Notes: generated by a model not told the origin, from the sequence alone. 64,000 bases of DNA from Hyphomonadaceae bacterium UBA5336 (GCA_002408125.1 DHQO01000005.1:124001-188000), one strand, 5' to 3'; positions 34,578 to 41,917 are shown, counted from the first letter of the stretch. Numbers and translations: made by a program.

Positions 34578-34736
34578 ATGAGCTATGAAATAGAAGATCC
34601 GCAAATTGAGGAAACGACGACCGAAGCGCGTCAGGGCGAGCGCAAGAAAGGCATGCCGACCGTGCTCGGGGTGTCCACCATTGCCGCCGCCATTGCCCTG
34701 TTCGGCCTGTTCTTCTTCCTGGTGCTGGGCCGCTAG
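34578..34736 (+). CDS. 52-residue single-TM protein
   Basis: Small frame below usual gene-calling cut-offs. An acidic/basic N-terminal half (SYEIEDPQIEETTTEARQGE) precedes one TM helix (VSTIAAAIALFGLFFFLVLG) at the C terminus. No ribosome site is evident, but an EcfG-like element lies directly upstream, giving a near-leaderless arrangement like the exoD and crp genes. A GTG at 34563 is an alternative start. Function unknown. It ends 9 nt from the convergent phyR stop. Confidence 0.6.
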   Translation: MSYEIEDPQIEETTTEARQGERKKGMPTVLGVSTIAAAIALFGLFFFLVLGR

Positions 34737-34745
34737 GCTCGCGCG

Positions 34746-35531
34746 TCAGTCGCCTTGGCGATGAAAGAACAGCGCTTGGGAGATAGCCGCCTTGACCGTG
34801 TTCGACTGGAACGGCTTGGAGATCAGATAGGCCGGCTCCCGGCGCTCGCCCGTCAGCAAGCGTTCTGGATAGGCCGTGACGAAGATCACCGGCACATCGA
34901 AATCCTCAAGAATTTCTGCCGCCGCTTCCAGGCCGGAGGAATTGTCGGCCAGCTGGATATCGCACAACACCAGGCCAGGGGGTATCTTTCGGGCAAGGTC
35001 GACCGCTTCCTTGTGGGTCGTGGCATTGCCCGTCACCGAATGGCCCAGCTCCTGAACCAGCGCCGACAGGTCAGCCGCGATGATCGGTTCGTCCTCGATG
35101 ATCAGGACCTGGGTTTCCAGTTCAGCATCAATCTCCGCGAGGGCCTGAACGATGAGCGAGTCAATCTCGTCCAGGTCGGTTCCGAGAATTTCGGCGGCCT
35201 CGCGCTTGTTGAACCCTTCCATGGCCGTCAGCAGGAAAGCCTGGCGCTGGCGCGGTGCGAGGGCCTGCAGGCGTTCGTCATATGTCTCCGCCGCCTCCGA
35301 GGCTCCGCGGCTTTCCAGCTGCGCGCCGGTGCTTTCCCAGATGACATGGCAGAACCGATAGAGGGCAATCCGGTCGGAATGCCCCTCGGCAAGAAGTTCG
35401 TCTGGGGACTCTGCCAGCGCGGCGAGGGAAACCTTGACGTAAGCGTCGCCGCTTTCCTGGCTACCGGTCAGTGCACGTGCATATCTACGCAGGAAGGGAA
35501 GGTGAGGACCAAACCGCTCTACGAAACCCAT
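34746..35531 (-). CDS. phyR: PhyR anti-anti-sigma response regulator
   Basis: Master switch of the alphaproteobacterial general stress response, 261 residues from MGFVERFGPHLP (AAGGAG upstream). Residues 1-135 are the sigma-like domain (RRYARALTGSQESGDAY ... LAPRQRQAFLLTAMEGF), which mimics EcfG and captures NepR once the receiver is phosphorylated. Residues about 140-261 are the receiver with EDEP, phospho-acceptor Asp in GLVLCDIQLAD, Thr in IFVTAYP and Lys in ISKPF. An exact EcfG-type promoter lies 22 nt upstream, so it is autoregulated. Divergent from nepR-ecfG. Confidence 0.96.
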   Translation of the reverse strand: MGFVERFGPHLPFLRRYARALTGSQESGDAYVKVSLAALAESPDELLAEGHSDRIALYRFCHVIWESTGAQLESRGASEAAETYDERLQALAPRQRQAFLLTAMEGFNKREAAEILGTDLDEIDSLIVQALAEIDAELETQVLIIEDEPIIAADLSALVQELGHSVTGNATTHKEAVDLARKIPPGLVLCDIQLADNSSGLEAAAEILEDFDVPVIFVTAYPERLLTGERREPAYLISKPFQSNTVKAAISQALFFHRQGD

Positions 35532-35552
35532 TGAGACACTCCTTTTTTCCAA

Positions 35553-35577
35553 AACGCCTGTCGGGGCATTCGGTTCC
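35553..35577 (-). promoter_or_regulatory. EcfG-type promoter, exact, for phyR
   Basis: GGAAC-N16-CGTT on the minus strand, 22 nt before the phyR start. Confidence 0.85.
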
Positions 35578-35607
35578 CTCTCAAGACATGTTTATTTTAC
35601 CTGGACC

Positions 35608-35632
35608 GGAACCAAGAGCGGTCCAACTTGTT
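35608..35632 (+). promoter_or_regulatory. EcfG-type promoter (one mismatch) for nepR-ecfG
   Basis: GGAAC-N16-TGTT on the plus strand, 46 nt before nepR. It lies back to back with the phyR promoter, as usual for this locus. Confidence 0.65.
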
Positions 35633-35677
35633 ATCTACACTTGATGTAGTGTCCACTCGTGCGAAGACGGATAATTT

Positions 35678-35863
35678 ATGGCCGCAGGGAAGCCCCCCCC
35701 GCCCAAGCCAGTGAATGGTGAACGCAAGCGCAATGAACGCATCGGTGACCAGTTACGAAAGTACTATGACGATGTCGCGAAAGAGCCCATCCCGGAAGAG
35801 TTCCTCAATCTGCTCAAGGCTGCAGACGAGAATTTTGACGATGAGGCAGGTAAGGACGATTGA
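35678..35863 (+). CDS. nepR: NepR anti-sigma factor
   Basis: 61 residues. The NepR core is intact: RNERIGDQLRKYYDDVAKEPIPEEFLNLL, two short helices joined by the conserved E/P-I-P loop that hold EcfG or phosphorylated PhyR. Basic Pro-rich N terminus and acidic C terminus as in the family. The stop overlaps the ecfG start (ATGA), giving coupled synthesis of sigma and anti-sigma. Confidence 0.95.
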   Translation: MAAGKPPPPKPVNGERKRNERIGDQLRKYYDDVAKEPIPEEFLNLLKAADENFDDEAGKDD

Positions 35864-36453
35864 TGACAAGGCACTCCCTGGATGATCAGGAATTCAAGGC
35901 CGAGCTCGCTGATCTCATTCCTCACCTGCGCGCCTTTGCGCGAAGTCTGTGCGGTGACCCCACGCTCGCCGACGACCTCGCTCAGGATGCGATGCTGAAA
36001 GCCTGGAAGGCGCGTGCTTCCTTCCAGCCGGGCACGAACATGAAGGCCTGGGCCTTCACCATCCTGCGCAACCTCTTTTATTCGGAAAAGCGCCGCAGCT
36101 GGCGGCGTCAGCCGCTGGATCCGGAAGTGGCCGAGGCGACATTGGTCGCTTCGGACAACTCGACCGACAATCTGGAACTCCTGTCGCTCAGAAACGCACT
36201 CGCCCAGTTGCCGGAAGACCAGCGCGAGGCCCTGATCCTGGTCGGCGCCGGCGGCCTTCCCTATGAGGAAGTCGCCGAGATCTGCGATTGTGCGGTGGGC
36301 ACGGTAAAAAGTCGTGTCAGCCGGGCGCGCAAGGCGCTGGTGGAGATCCTGGAGTCCAATGAAGCCAGCTACAGCTCAGATAGCGACATCCAGGCCGATG
36401 AAGCATTCGACGACCTGATGGAGCAGGTTGCCGGTATTACCAGGGCCAAGTAA
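35860..36453 (+). CDS. ecfG: EcfG-family general stress sigma factor
   Basis: 197 residues. Region 2 (LIPHLRAFARSLCGDPTLADDLAQDAMLKAWK ... NMKAWAFTILRNLFYSEKRR) and region 4 (LAQLPEDQREALILVGAGGLPYEEVAEICDCAVGTVKSRVSRARKAL) are complete. The NMKAWLFTILRN-type stretch and its pairing with nepR mark the EcfG group. It should recognise the GGAAC-N16/17-CGTT elements that surround this locus. The C-terminal acidic extension is longer than the minimum for the family. Confidence 0.95.
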   Translation: MMTRHSLDDQEFKAELADLIPHLRAFARSLCGDPTLADDLAQDAMLKAWKARASFQPGTNMKAWAFTILRNLFYSEKRRSWRRQPLDPEVAEATLVASDNSTDNLELLSLRNALAQLPEDQREALILVGAGGLPYEEVAEICDCAVGTVKSRVSRARKALVEILESNEASYSSDSDIQADEAFDDLMEQVAGITRAK

Positions 36454-36472
36454 GTCGAGATCTCTGGACGCT

Positions 36473-36655
36473 CTAGTCGTCCACTGCCTTTGTCCTGATC
36501 TCTGCTATTTTCAGGAAGTCCATGAAACACTCAGGTGGTGTTTCATTCACCGTCTCGTTGTAAACACGGCGCAATTCCTTACCCAGCGCTGCCTGCTTGG
36601 AGCGCCGTTCGCCGTTTATGGCGTTATTGTGGCGGGCTGGTTTATTATCCGTCAT
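36473..36655 (-). CDS. second NepR-like anti-sigma factor
   Basis: 60 residues, convergent with ecfG, 19 nt between stops. Its NGERRSKQAALGKELRRVY segment and the following TVNETPPECFMDFL segment align with NepR NGERKRNERIGDQLRKYY and EPIPEEFLNLL; the two proteins match at the NGER start, both helices and the hinge. A weak TGAAC-N16-CATT element lies at 36664-36688, just before the start. It may bind EcfG or PhyR with different affinity, or bind the sigma-like protein at 34075. Diverged enough not to be a recent duplication. Confidence 0.8.
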   Translation of the reverse strand: MTDNKPARHNNAINGERRSKQAALGKELRRVYNETVNETPPECFMDFLKIAEIRTKAVDD

Positions 36656-36887
36656 ACAGTTCTAATGCGCGAGGCAGGCCGTGGTTCAATTCCAATACCA
36701 GTTTGTGTGCAAACAAAACCAGCATCAGCTATTGGCACATACAATGTCATTCTAACCATGAATATGCAATGAACTGCCTTTCAGTTTCTGTCTGAAGCGT
36801 AATATGCGTTTGCTGTAAGGGAACATACTGTATTCAATGCTTTGGGTGGGTTGGCGGTATCTTCAAATGTGAGCGCATCACAGAACT

Positions 36888-37679
36888 CTAACCTGTAATT
36901 CTGACCGAATCGGATGTGACGTGTACGGCGAAATCACCGATTCGCTCCGGCGGGTCTCCGCTGCCGTCGACGGGGAAAACATCGATGCTCACGGCGTCGT
37001 TTCGGATGTCGATGAGGTTCAGACTGGGCGGGGCCTGGCGCAGGCGTCGGGAAAGTGTCCCGGCTGTCACGGATATGTATTCATCTCCCTCATTCTCGCC
37101 TTCACGGCGTTCGCAGGTCGGCGAATGGACATGCCCGCATAGCAGAAGTTGTACGCTTGATTGCTTGAGGATCTTGTCGGCCGCGAGCCCACGTCGCGTG
37201 CGCGTGCGCAGAGGTGTATGCGGGGGAGAGACAAAGGGATGATGGCAGACCAGGATCGTCCGCGATGTGTGGCTGGTTATCTCTTCCAGCCGGTTGAGAT
37301 TGACCGAGCCTTCTGCCCAGTTACGCCGGGCCTGCCAGCCCCTGGCCGTGTTCAGACCGGCAAAGCGCAGGCCAAACAGGTCCAGCGGCTGCATCAGGTC
37401 CCTGAAGTGTCGTTCGAAGCGCTCGAACGGCGCGGTGACCCGCTTGGTGATGTTCAGGAGCGGGGTGTCGTGATTGCCGGCGACCACGAGCCTCGGCAGG
37501 GCGAACTGGTCAATCCAGCGCCGGGCGGCATCGAATTCGATCCGTTTGCCGCGCTGGGTGACGTCCCCGCATACCAGCAGGGCGTCAGGCGCCTCCCGCT
37601 CGATCACGGTTTCGGCTTCCTTCAGGGCGACGAGATCTTCCACGCCGAAATGTATGTCCGAGACCTGGACGACCTTCAC
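36888..37679 (-). CDS. calcineurin-like metallophosphoesterase
   Basis: 263 residues with the full metallophosphatase motif series: VQVSDIHFG (DxH), LLVCGDVTQRG (GDxxxxG), VVAGNHD (GNHD), ILVCHHPF and LLLCGHVHSP (GHxH). Soluble, about CpdA/Icc length. Substrate not predictable (cyclic nucleotide, UDP-sugar lipid or other). It overlaps the lipid-kinase-like gene by 4 nt, so the two are probably made together under the EcfG-type promoter at 38850-38874. A 232-nt gap to nepR-like holds no gene. Confidence 0.88.
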   Translation of the reverse strand: MKVVQVSDIHFGVEDLVALKEAETVIEREAPDALLVCGDVTQRGKRIEFDAARRWIDQFALPRLVVAGNHDTPLLNITKRVTAPFERFERHFRDLMQPLDLFGLRFAGLNTARGWQARRNWAEGSVNLNRLEEITSHTSRTILVCHHPFVSPPHTPLRTRTRRGLAADKILKQSSVQLLLCGHVHSPTCERREGENEGDEYISVTAGTLSRRLRQAPPSLNLIDIRNDAVSIDVFPVDGSGDPPERIGDFAVHVTSDSVRITG

Positions 37680-38515
37680 GGGCCGCCATCCATGGCGTGC
37701 ACAAACACGTCGCCGCGCCGCAGCTCCACCTTTATCGGATCTTCGAACTCGGCCGGCTCGCCGTCCAGCAGGGCATTCTTGCCCGGATCCACCTCCTCGT
37801 GAAACCAGGCCTCTTCGGTTTGGCGGAATGTGACGCCTTCGGCCTCTCGCCAGTCGGATATCAGGGACGACAGGCCCACCGATGCCAGGTCGATCAGCGA
37901 CTCCGGCGCGATCGCCCCAATCTCCAGGCAGTCGCCCTCCAGGGCCTCCGGCAGAAAGGCGGCCGCCGCGGTGGCCCTGAGCTCTTCCGTGCCGATCCGT
38001 GTTGTGATGATACTATCCATGTCGAGCACATCGGCACTGGCGGCCTGGCGGGCAGCCTCCAGCGGATGGCCCTCGCGCAGCGCTTCACGCGCCTCGACCA
38101 GCTGGGTCAGCTTGCCGATCATCAGCGCGACATAGAAGGGCAGGCCGTTGGCCGTGGCATAGGTCAGCGCCTTCGGCTGGCGTGAGCACAGGGCGCGTGT
38201 CAGTGTCATCTTCCAGTCGGCGACCTGGCCGTGAATGCGCCTGTGCAGCAGGTTCATTGTGCCGCCGGGCAGGGGCAGGACCATGGCGCCGGTCCCGCGC
38301 ACGAGGTTGAGGGCCGCCGCAACGGTGCCGTCGCCGCCCCAGACAATCAGCGTGTCCCGATCGCGCAGCTCTATCGAGGCCAGCGTTCTGACGATTTGCT
38401 TGCCGCTGCAACAGAACTGGCGCGTCAGGGCGCTGCCGAGTTCATAGCGCAGCAGCATGTCGCCATCCTCGGGCACGCTTCCGGATGTCGTGTTCACAAG
38501 CGAAATCAGCGCCAT
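37676..38515 (-). CDS. diacylglycerol kinase-family protein
   Basis: 279 residues. The catalytic domain shows the nucleotide-binding pattern TLIVWGGDGTVAAALN and LPLPGGTMNLL, the GGDGT and GGT(M/K)N motifs of DAGK/YegS lipid kinases. The C-terminal half is a beta-sandwich of the NAD-kinase-like family. It sits second in a three-gene unit: small SAP-like protein, lipid kinase, phosphoesterase. Lipid substrate unknown. Confidence 0.85.
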   Translation of the reverse strand: MALISLVNTTSGSVPEDGDMLLRYELGSALTRQFCCSGKQIVRTLASIELRDRDTLIVWGGDGTVAAALNLVRGTGAMVLPLPGGTMNLLHRRIHGQVADWKMTLTRALCSRQPKALTYATANGLPFYVALMIGKLTQLVEAREALREGHPLEAARQAASADVLDMDSIITTRIGTEELRATAAAAFLPEALEGDCLEIGAIAPESLIDLASVGLSSLISDWREAEGVTFRQTEEAWFHEEVDPGKNALLDGEPAEFEDPIKVELRRGDVFVHAMDGGP

Positions 38516-38518
38516 GGT

Positions 38519-38773
38519 CTAGTGATTCCGAAGAGCCTTGATCAGTTCGCCCTTGCTCATGGACGAGCGGCCGTCGATGCCGATCTCCTGCGCGCGCGAA
38601 TAGAGATCCTCCTTTGTCCACTCCTCATAGGGCGGGGCCTTGCCGCCTTTTCTCGAAGGGTGCTGGGCGGGATTGGCCTTGGCATTGGAAATGCGCGCTG
38701 CCTTCTCCTTCGACATGCCCTTGTCGCGAAGTGTCTGATAGGTCTCTTCGTCCTTGATCGATGGGTTTGGCAT
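38519..38773 (-). CDS. small SAP/Rho-N-like protein
   Basis: 84 residues from MPNPSIKDEETYQTLRDKGMSKEKAARISNA, a lysine-rich opening found in small stress proteins of this type. The C terminus (WTKEDLYSRAQEIGIDGRSSMSKGELIKALRNH) resembles the Rho termination factor N-terminal / SAP helix-turn-helix fold that binds nucleic acid. First gene downstream of an exact EcfG-type promoter. A nucleic-acid-binding stress role is inference. Confidence 0.8.
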   Translation of the reverse strand: MPNPSIKDEETYQTLRDKGMSKEKAARISNAKANPAQHPSRKGGKAPPYEEWTKEDLYSRAQEIGIDGRSSMSKGELIKALRNH

Positions 38774-38849
38774 GGTTGGCTCCTGCGGGCTTAGGCGCGC
38801 GCTTCGGGAAGGTTGGCAGTGTCGGACGAGGTGTCCGTATGTGCGCTTG

Positions 38850-38874
38850 AACGCAGGGATCGCCACGGAGTTCC
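38850..38874 (-). promoter_or_regulatory. EcfG-type promoter, exact, for SAP-like/lipid kinase/phosphoesterase unit
   Basis: GGAAC-N16-CGTT on the minus strand, 77 nt before the start at 38773. Confidence 0.8.
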
Positions 38875-38887
38875 CTGCACAGGATCG

Positions 38888-38913
38888 GGAACCGGAAGGG
38901 GCTCTGGGGCATT
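38888..38913 (+). promoter_or_regulatory. EcfG-type promoter (one mismatch), divergent
   Basis: GGAAC-N17-CATT on the plus strand, 13 nt before the ATG at 38926. Back to back with the exact promoter at 38850-38874. Confidence 0.4.
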
Positions 38914-38925
38914 GCGAAGAGTGTC

Positions 38926-39156
38926 ATGAAACAAGCACGTCCACATACGCCCTTAACCAAGGCACGCCAGGCGGCGCGGGGTAAACTTAGCGCCCTGATC
39001 GCCCGGCTTGGCGGCCTCCAGCGCCTGGATGTGCTGTTCTCGGTTTTCTGGGTCGCGATCGCGTCCATTCTCAGCTGCGCCGTGTTCGGCCGCTGCGAGG
39101 GCAGGGCGCGCGGGCCAGGCGTCAGATTGTTACGATATACGCCAACGGACGTCTGA
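38926..39156 (+). CDS. hypothetical 76-residue protein
   Basis: Basic N terminus, then one hydrophobic segment (LDVLFSVFWVAIASILSCAVFG) and a basic tail. No family recognised and no strong ribosome site. Support comes from the EcfG-like element just upstream and from tight packing with the next gene (6 nt). It could be a small membrane protein or a spurious frame. Confidence 0.45.
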   Translation: MKQARPHTPLTKARQAARGKLSALIARLGGLQRLDVLFSVFWVAIASILSCAVFGRCEGRARGPGVRLLRYTPTDV

Positions 39157-39162
39157 TGTGCG

Positions 39163-39369
39163 ATGTTCTCGATCGGCAACCGTGTGGAGTGGATCGAGGA
39201 GGGGCACCTGAAAGTGGGCGAAATCACCGGGGTGTTTTCCGCTGGCGATCACAGGCTGCCTGACCGCGGCCAGGAATGGCGCGCCACCATGGAATCCCCC
39301 ATCTATCTGATCGAAACCGAAACCGGCACACGGCGGCTGGTGCCCCATGTCTGGGTCGCGCGGATCTAG
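39163..39369 (+). CDS. hypothetical small SH3/Tudor-like protein
   Basis: 68 residues: FSIGNRVEWIEEGHLKVGEITGVF, then SPIYLIETETGTRRLVPHVWVARI. The pattern of a G-x-x-V-x-W strand followed by a G-x-I turn and a P-x-Y-x-I strand recalls small DUF2945-like Tudor/SH3 barrels. The start ATG at 39163 has no clear ribosome site. Function unknown. Confidence 0.6.
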   Translation: MFSIGNRVEWIEEGHLKVGEITGVFSAGDHRLPDRGQEWRATMESPIYLIETETGTRRLVPHVWVARI

Positions 39370-39401
39370 GTTACCGGGAGAGTCCAGATTCGAGAAAACT
39401 C

Positions 39402-39426
39402 GGAACCTCGCTTCCAGCCTTTCGTT
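39402..39426 (+). promoter_or_regulatory. EcfG-type promoter, exact, for DUF1328 gene
   Basis: GGAAC-N16-CGTT on the plus strand, 52 nt before the start at 39479. Confidence 0.8.
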
Positions 39427-39478
39427 GTTTGGAGGTCGACACCCTTGTCGATCAAACGCAACGAAAAGGAGATTACCA

Positions 39479-39652
39479 ATGCTCGGTTGGGCACTCGCAT
39501 TCTTCATCCTTGCCATCATTGCCGCAGCTCTTGGCTTTGGTGGTGTCGCCGGCGCTTCGGCAGGTATTGCCCAGGTTCTGTTCTTCGTCTTCCTGGCCCT
39601 GCTGGTGCTGACTTTCGTGGCGCGCGCCCTGCGCGGACGATCGGTCATGTAA
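39479..39652 (+). CDS. DUF1328 (YtjA-like) small membrane protein
   Basis: 57 residues: MLGWALAFFILAIIAAALGF followed by GVAGASAGIAQVLFFVFLALLVLTF, the two-helix DUF1328 pattern, with a short basic end. A GGAG ribosome site lies upstream. These proteins are often stress-induced; function unknown. First of two small membrane proteins downstream of an exact EcfG-type promoter. Confidence 0.9.
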   Translation: MLGWALAFFILAIIAAALGFGGVAGASAGIAQVLFFVFLALLVLTFVARALRGRSVM

Positions 39653-39672
39653 GCCGAATTCAATCAATCCAA

Positions 39673-39695
39673 GGACGGCGCATTCAGCGCCGTCC
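39673..39695 (+). terminator. hairpin between DUF1328 and Pmp3 genes
   Basis: GGACGGCGC / GCGCCGTCC with a 5-nt loop, then ATTGTTTT. It could attenuate transcription into the Pmp3-like gene, or stabilise the upstream mRNA. Confidence 0.5.
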
Positions 39696-39719
39696 ATTGT
39701 TTTGGAGGACACGAACATC

Positions 39720-39914
39720 ATGGCCGAACCCGTCGCCGACAATTCCCTGGGCGCCAATGATCTTCTGATGATCATCATCGCCATTCTCCTGCCGCCAGTC
39801 GCCGTGGCTCTGCGGCGCGGCATCGGCGGGACATTCCTGCTGAACCTTCTGCTCACGCTGCTAGCCTATGTGCCGGGGCTTGTGCATGCAGTCTGGGTGG
39901 TAGCCCGATCCTGA
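39720..39914 (+). CDS. YqaE/Pmp3-family membrane protein
   Basis: 64 residues from MAEPVADNSLGAND, with GGAGG 11 nt upstream. The two TM helices match Pmp3: LLMIIIAILLPPVAVALRRG, then FLLNLLLTLLAYVPGLVHAVWVV. Family members affect membrane potential under salt stress. It follows the DUF1328 gene by 67 nt without an obvious promoter of its own. Confidence 0.9.
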   Translation: MAEPVADNSLGANDLLMIIIAILLPPVAVALRRGIGGTFLLNLLLTLLAYVPGLVHAVWVVARS

Positions 39915-39950
39915 ACGTCCACGGCATCTTGAAAAAGCCCCCAGACAAGA

Positions 39951-39973
39951 GCCGGCCGTGCGCCGGCTTTTTT
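39951..39973 (+). terminator. intrinsic terminator after Pmp3-like gene
   Basis: GCCGGC / GCCGGC stem with a 5-nt loop and six T, 37 nt after the stop. Confidence 0.85.
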
Positions 39974-39996
39974 CATATCCGTAATCTGCTGGCGCC

Positions 39997-40022
39997 GGAA
40001 CAATGGCGAAAGCGTGGCCGTT
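39997..40022 (+). promoter_or_regulatory. EcfG-type promoter, exact, 17-nt spacer, for fasciclin gene
   Basis: GGAAC-N17-CGTT on the plus strand, 45 nt before the start at 40068. Confidence 0.75.
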
Positions 40023-40067
40023 GATTTGATGAGCGATATTGCTCGGCAACTGACAGAGAGGTGAAAG

Positions 40068-40727
40068 ATGAAACGCCTGATTTTCACGACCGCCCTGATC
40101 TCGACACTCGCCGCGCCCGCGCTGGCTGAAACCAAAATCGACGCTGACGTTGCGGAGTTGTCCGGCCAATACGAAACTCAGGACCTGAACCGGATCGTGC
40201 TGGCCCAACTCGAAACCCCGGCAACCACTGGCGATGAGCGCCTTTACCAGGCCGAAGCCGATATGAATGTCACAAAGGATGACGGCATGACGTCCGTCAT
40301 TGAAGCTGCTGCCGAGGATGCGCGCTTCGAGACTTTTGCCAAGCTGGTCAGGAAAGCCGGACTTGAGGACGAGTTGAACAAGGACGGCCCTTATACCGTC
40401 TTCGCGCCGACCCAGGAGGCCTTCAACGCGCTTCCCGCCGAAAAGGTCGACTATCTGATGAGCAAGGGCGGCCATGACGAACTGGTCGAAATCCTGAAGG
40501 CTCACATTGTGAGCGGCGAACTGACCGCAAATGGCATTCCGGCCGCTGGCCTGGAAGTCTGGTCGCTGAACGATCGCATGCTCGACATTACCCGTGATGG
40601 CGACGCCGTGATGGTGGAAGGCACCAATGTGGTCGCAAGCGATATCGAAGCCGATAATGGCGTGATTTATGGCATCGACGCCCTGATCCTTCCGGAGACC
40701 AAACTGCCGGCTTCCGACAGCGCATAA
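40068..40727 (+). CDS. exported fasciclin-domain protein
   Basis: 219 residues: a signal peptide (cleavage after ALA), a linker of about 50 residues, then one FAS1 domain from about 70, with FETFAKLVRKAGLEDELNKDGPYTVFAPTQEAF (first conserved box, here in two parts) and a second box VVASDIEADNGVIYGIDALILP. FAS1 proteins act in adhesion. GAGAGG ribosome site. Exact EcfG-type promoter upstream, terminator downstream. Confidence 0.92.
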   Translation: MKRLIFTTALISTLAAPALAETKIDADVAELSGQYETQDLNRIVLAQLETPATTGDERLYQAEADMNVTKDDGMTSVIEAAAEDARFETFAKLVRKAGLEDELNKDGPYTVFAPTQEAFNALPAEKVDYLMSKGGHDELVEILKAHIVSGELTANGIPAAGLEVWSLNDRMLDITRDGDAVMVEGTNVVASDIEADNGVIYGIDALILPETKLPASDSA

Positions 40728-40754
40728 TCAGAGAAAGTGGAAGTATGAAAACCT

Positions 40755-40787
40755 GGCCCCGATGCAGTGCGCATCGGGGCCTTTTCT
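40755..40787 (+). terminator. intrinsic terminator after fasciclin gene
   Basis: An 11-bp perfect stem GGCCCCGATGC / GCATCGGGGCC, 5-nt loop, followed by TTTTCTTT. Confidence 0.9.
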
Positions 40788-40811
40788 TTGCCCAGACTCA
40801 TGTGAAAGCGC

Positions 40812-40846
40812 AAAAGAACAAGGCCGCAGAAAAATCTGGCGGCCTT
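40812..40846 (-). terminator. intrinsic terminator of DUF2383 gene
   Basis: AAGGCCGC / GCGGCCTT stem (40820-40846) followed on the minus strand by GTTCTTTT. It is 31 nt after the stop of the gene at 40878. Confidence 0.75.
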
Positions 40847-40877
40847 GTCATTACGTGCTGATTGCCGGTCGCTGAGA

Positions 40878-41324
40878 TCAGTCGCTCAGCGCGTCTTCGG
40901 CGCGGTCGGCGAACCGTTCGCCCGCGCGGGCAGAGGCATGCGCCTTGGCCAGCAGGGTGATGGTGGTCGGCGCAAGGCCATCCTTTTCCTGCTTGCTCTC
41001 GATCTGACTGGCGAGATGATCCTCGCCATCATCGATAGCGCTCAGCGCGGCCTTGCGGTCATCACGGAACAGGCTCGAAAAGGAGGTGAAGCTGCGGTGG
41101 ATCGCACCGGCCATGCCACCTTCGGTCTCCGGCTCGCCGCCATTGAAGCGGACCTGGTTCTGGAACTCGGAAATCAGCGCGGCGCGCTGGAGCGCCCGTT
41201 CGCGGAACTCTGCGGAGAAGACGAAGGAATCGTCGGCCAGTTCAGCGGCCTTTTCATAGCCTTTGCGGCTGTCGATCAGTGTCTTGGTCACGTCGTTCAG
41301 GACATCGATATCGGGGTTCGACAT
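40878..41324 (-). CDS. DUF2383 (PA2169-type) four-helix bundle protein
   Basis: 148 residues from MSNPDIDVLNDVTKTLIDSRKGYEKAAE, with GGAGG 6 nt upstream; an ATG 12 nt earlier is possible. Helical throughout, with Glu/His positions of a ferritin-like bundle (FRERALQRAALISEFQNQV). The family is stress-linked in many proteobacteria and has no known activity. Exact EcfG-type promoter at 41360-41384 and a downstream terminator define a single-gene unit. Confidence 0.9.
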   Translation of the reverse strand: MSNPDIDVLNDVTKTLIDSRKGYEKAAELADDSFVFSAEFRERALQRAALISEFQNQVRFNGGEPETEGGMAGAIHRSFTSFSSLFRDDRKAALSAIDDGEDHLASQIESKQEKDGLAPTTITLLAKAHASARAGERFADRAEDALSD

Positions 41325-41359
41325 ATGAGCCTCCATGCTCTGGTTTCAGATGCAGGAAG

Positions 41360-41384
41360 AACGCTGGCGCAGATGGCGCGTTCC
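41360..41384 (-). promoter_or_regulatory. EcfG-type promoter, exact, for DUF2383 gene
   Basis: GGAAC-N16-CGTT on the minus strand, 36 nt before the start at 41324. Confidence 0.8.
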
Positions 41385-41453
41385 CGGCGCAGAGAGCCGC
41401 CGGAGGACAATTTTCAGTAAGGTGGCCGCGGCCTCACGCCGCGTACCCGGGCG

Positions 41454-41478
41454 GGAACAACCCCAGTTGGTAAACGTT
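41454..41478 (+). promoter_or_regulatory. EcfG-type promoter, exact, for entericidin-like gene
   Basis: GGAAC-N16-CGTT on the plus strand, 30 nt before the start at 41509. Confidence 0.8.
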
Positions 41479-41508
41479 GATCGGGCCCAAGAAAAGGAGA
41501 TGTGACTC

Positions 41509-41664
41509 ATGAAACATGCCCTGCAATCACTCGCTGCGATCGGTCTGGTACTCGGGCTTACGGCCTGCAACACCATCAAGGGCGCCGGCGAAGACGTGGA
41601 ATATGTCGGCGAGAAAACCCAGGACGCCGCTGACAAGGTGGAAGAGGAACTGGACGACGAATAA
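41509..41664 (+). CDS. entericidin-like small lipoprotein
   Basis: 51 residues, below usual cut-offs. Lipoprotein signal MKHALQSLAAIGLVLGLTAC (Cys20), then NTIKGAGEDVEYVGEKTQDAA and an acidic end; the NTxxGxGxDV pattern after the Cys is the entericidin A/B signature. AAGGAG ribosome site about 12 nt upstream. In E. coli entericidin B is a stationary-phase bacteriolytic lipoprotein; here the exact EcfG-type promoter points to general stress control. Confidence 0.88.
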   Translation: MKHALQSLAAIGLVLGLTACNTIKGAGEDVEYVGEKTQDAADKVEEELDDE

Positions 41665-41692
41665 GTCGCCCGCTCAGTCGCTCAGACAAATG

Positions 41693-41719
41693 AAAGGGAG
41701 ACCGCAACGGTCTCCCTTT
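41693..41719. terminator. bidirectional terminator between entericidin-like and CsbD genes
   Basis: Perfect 12-bp stem AAAGGGAGACCG / CGGTCTCCCTTT with a 3-nt loop, flanked by T on the plus strand and serving the convergent genes on both sides. Confidence 0.85.
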
Positions 41720-41746
41720 TTCCGTATCCGGATTTGTTGGAGCGCC

Positions 41747-41917
41747 TTATTTCTTCAGCGCATCCTTGGCGTCGCCGACCTTGTCGCGAACTTCGCCTTC
41801 GGCCTTGTCGAGCTTGCCTTCGGCTTCCAGCGCCTTGTCGCCGGTCACCTTGCCGGCGGTCTCCTTCACCTGGCCTTCGGCTTTCTTCGCGGCGCCTTTT
41901 ACGTGTTCCTTGTCCAT
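41747..41917 (-). CDS. CsbD-family stress protein
   Basis: 56 residues, too short for many gene callers. MDKEHVKGAAKKAEGQVKE, then AGKVTGDKALEAEGKLDKAE is the CsbD repeat pattern (KGxxKExxGKxTGDxxLxxxGKxxxxxG). GGAG ribosome site. CsbD-like proteins are among the most strongly induced general stress proteins of many bacteria; function unknown. Promoter at 41948-41973. Confidence 0.92.
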   Translation of the reverse strand: MDKEHVKGAAKKAEGQVKETAGKVTGDKALEAEGKLDKAEGEVRDKVGDAKDALKK

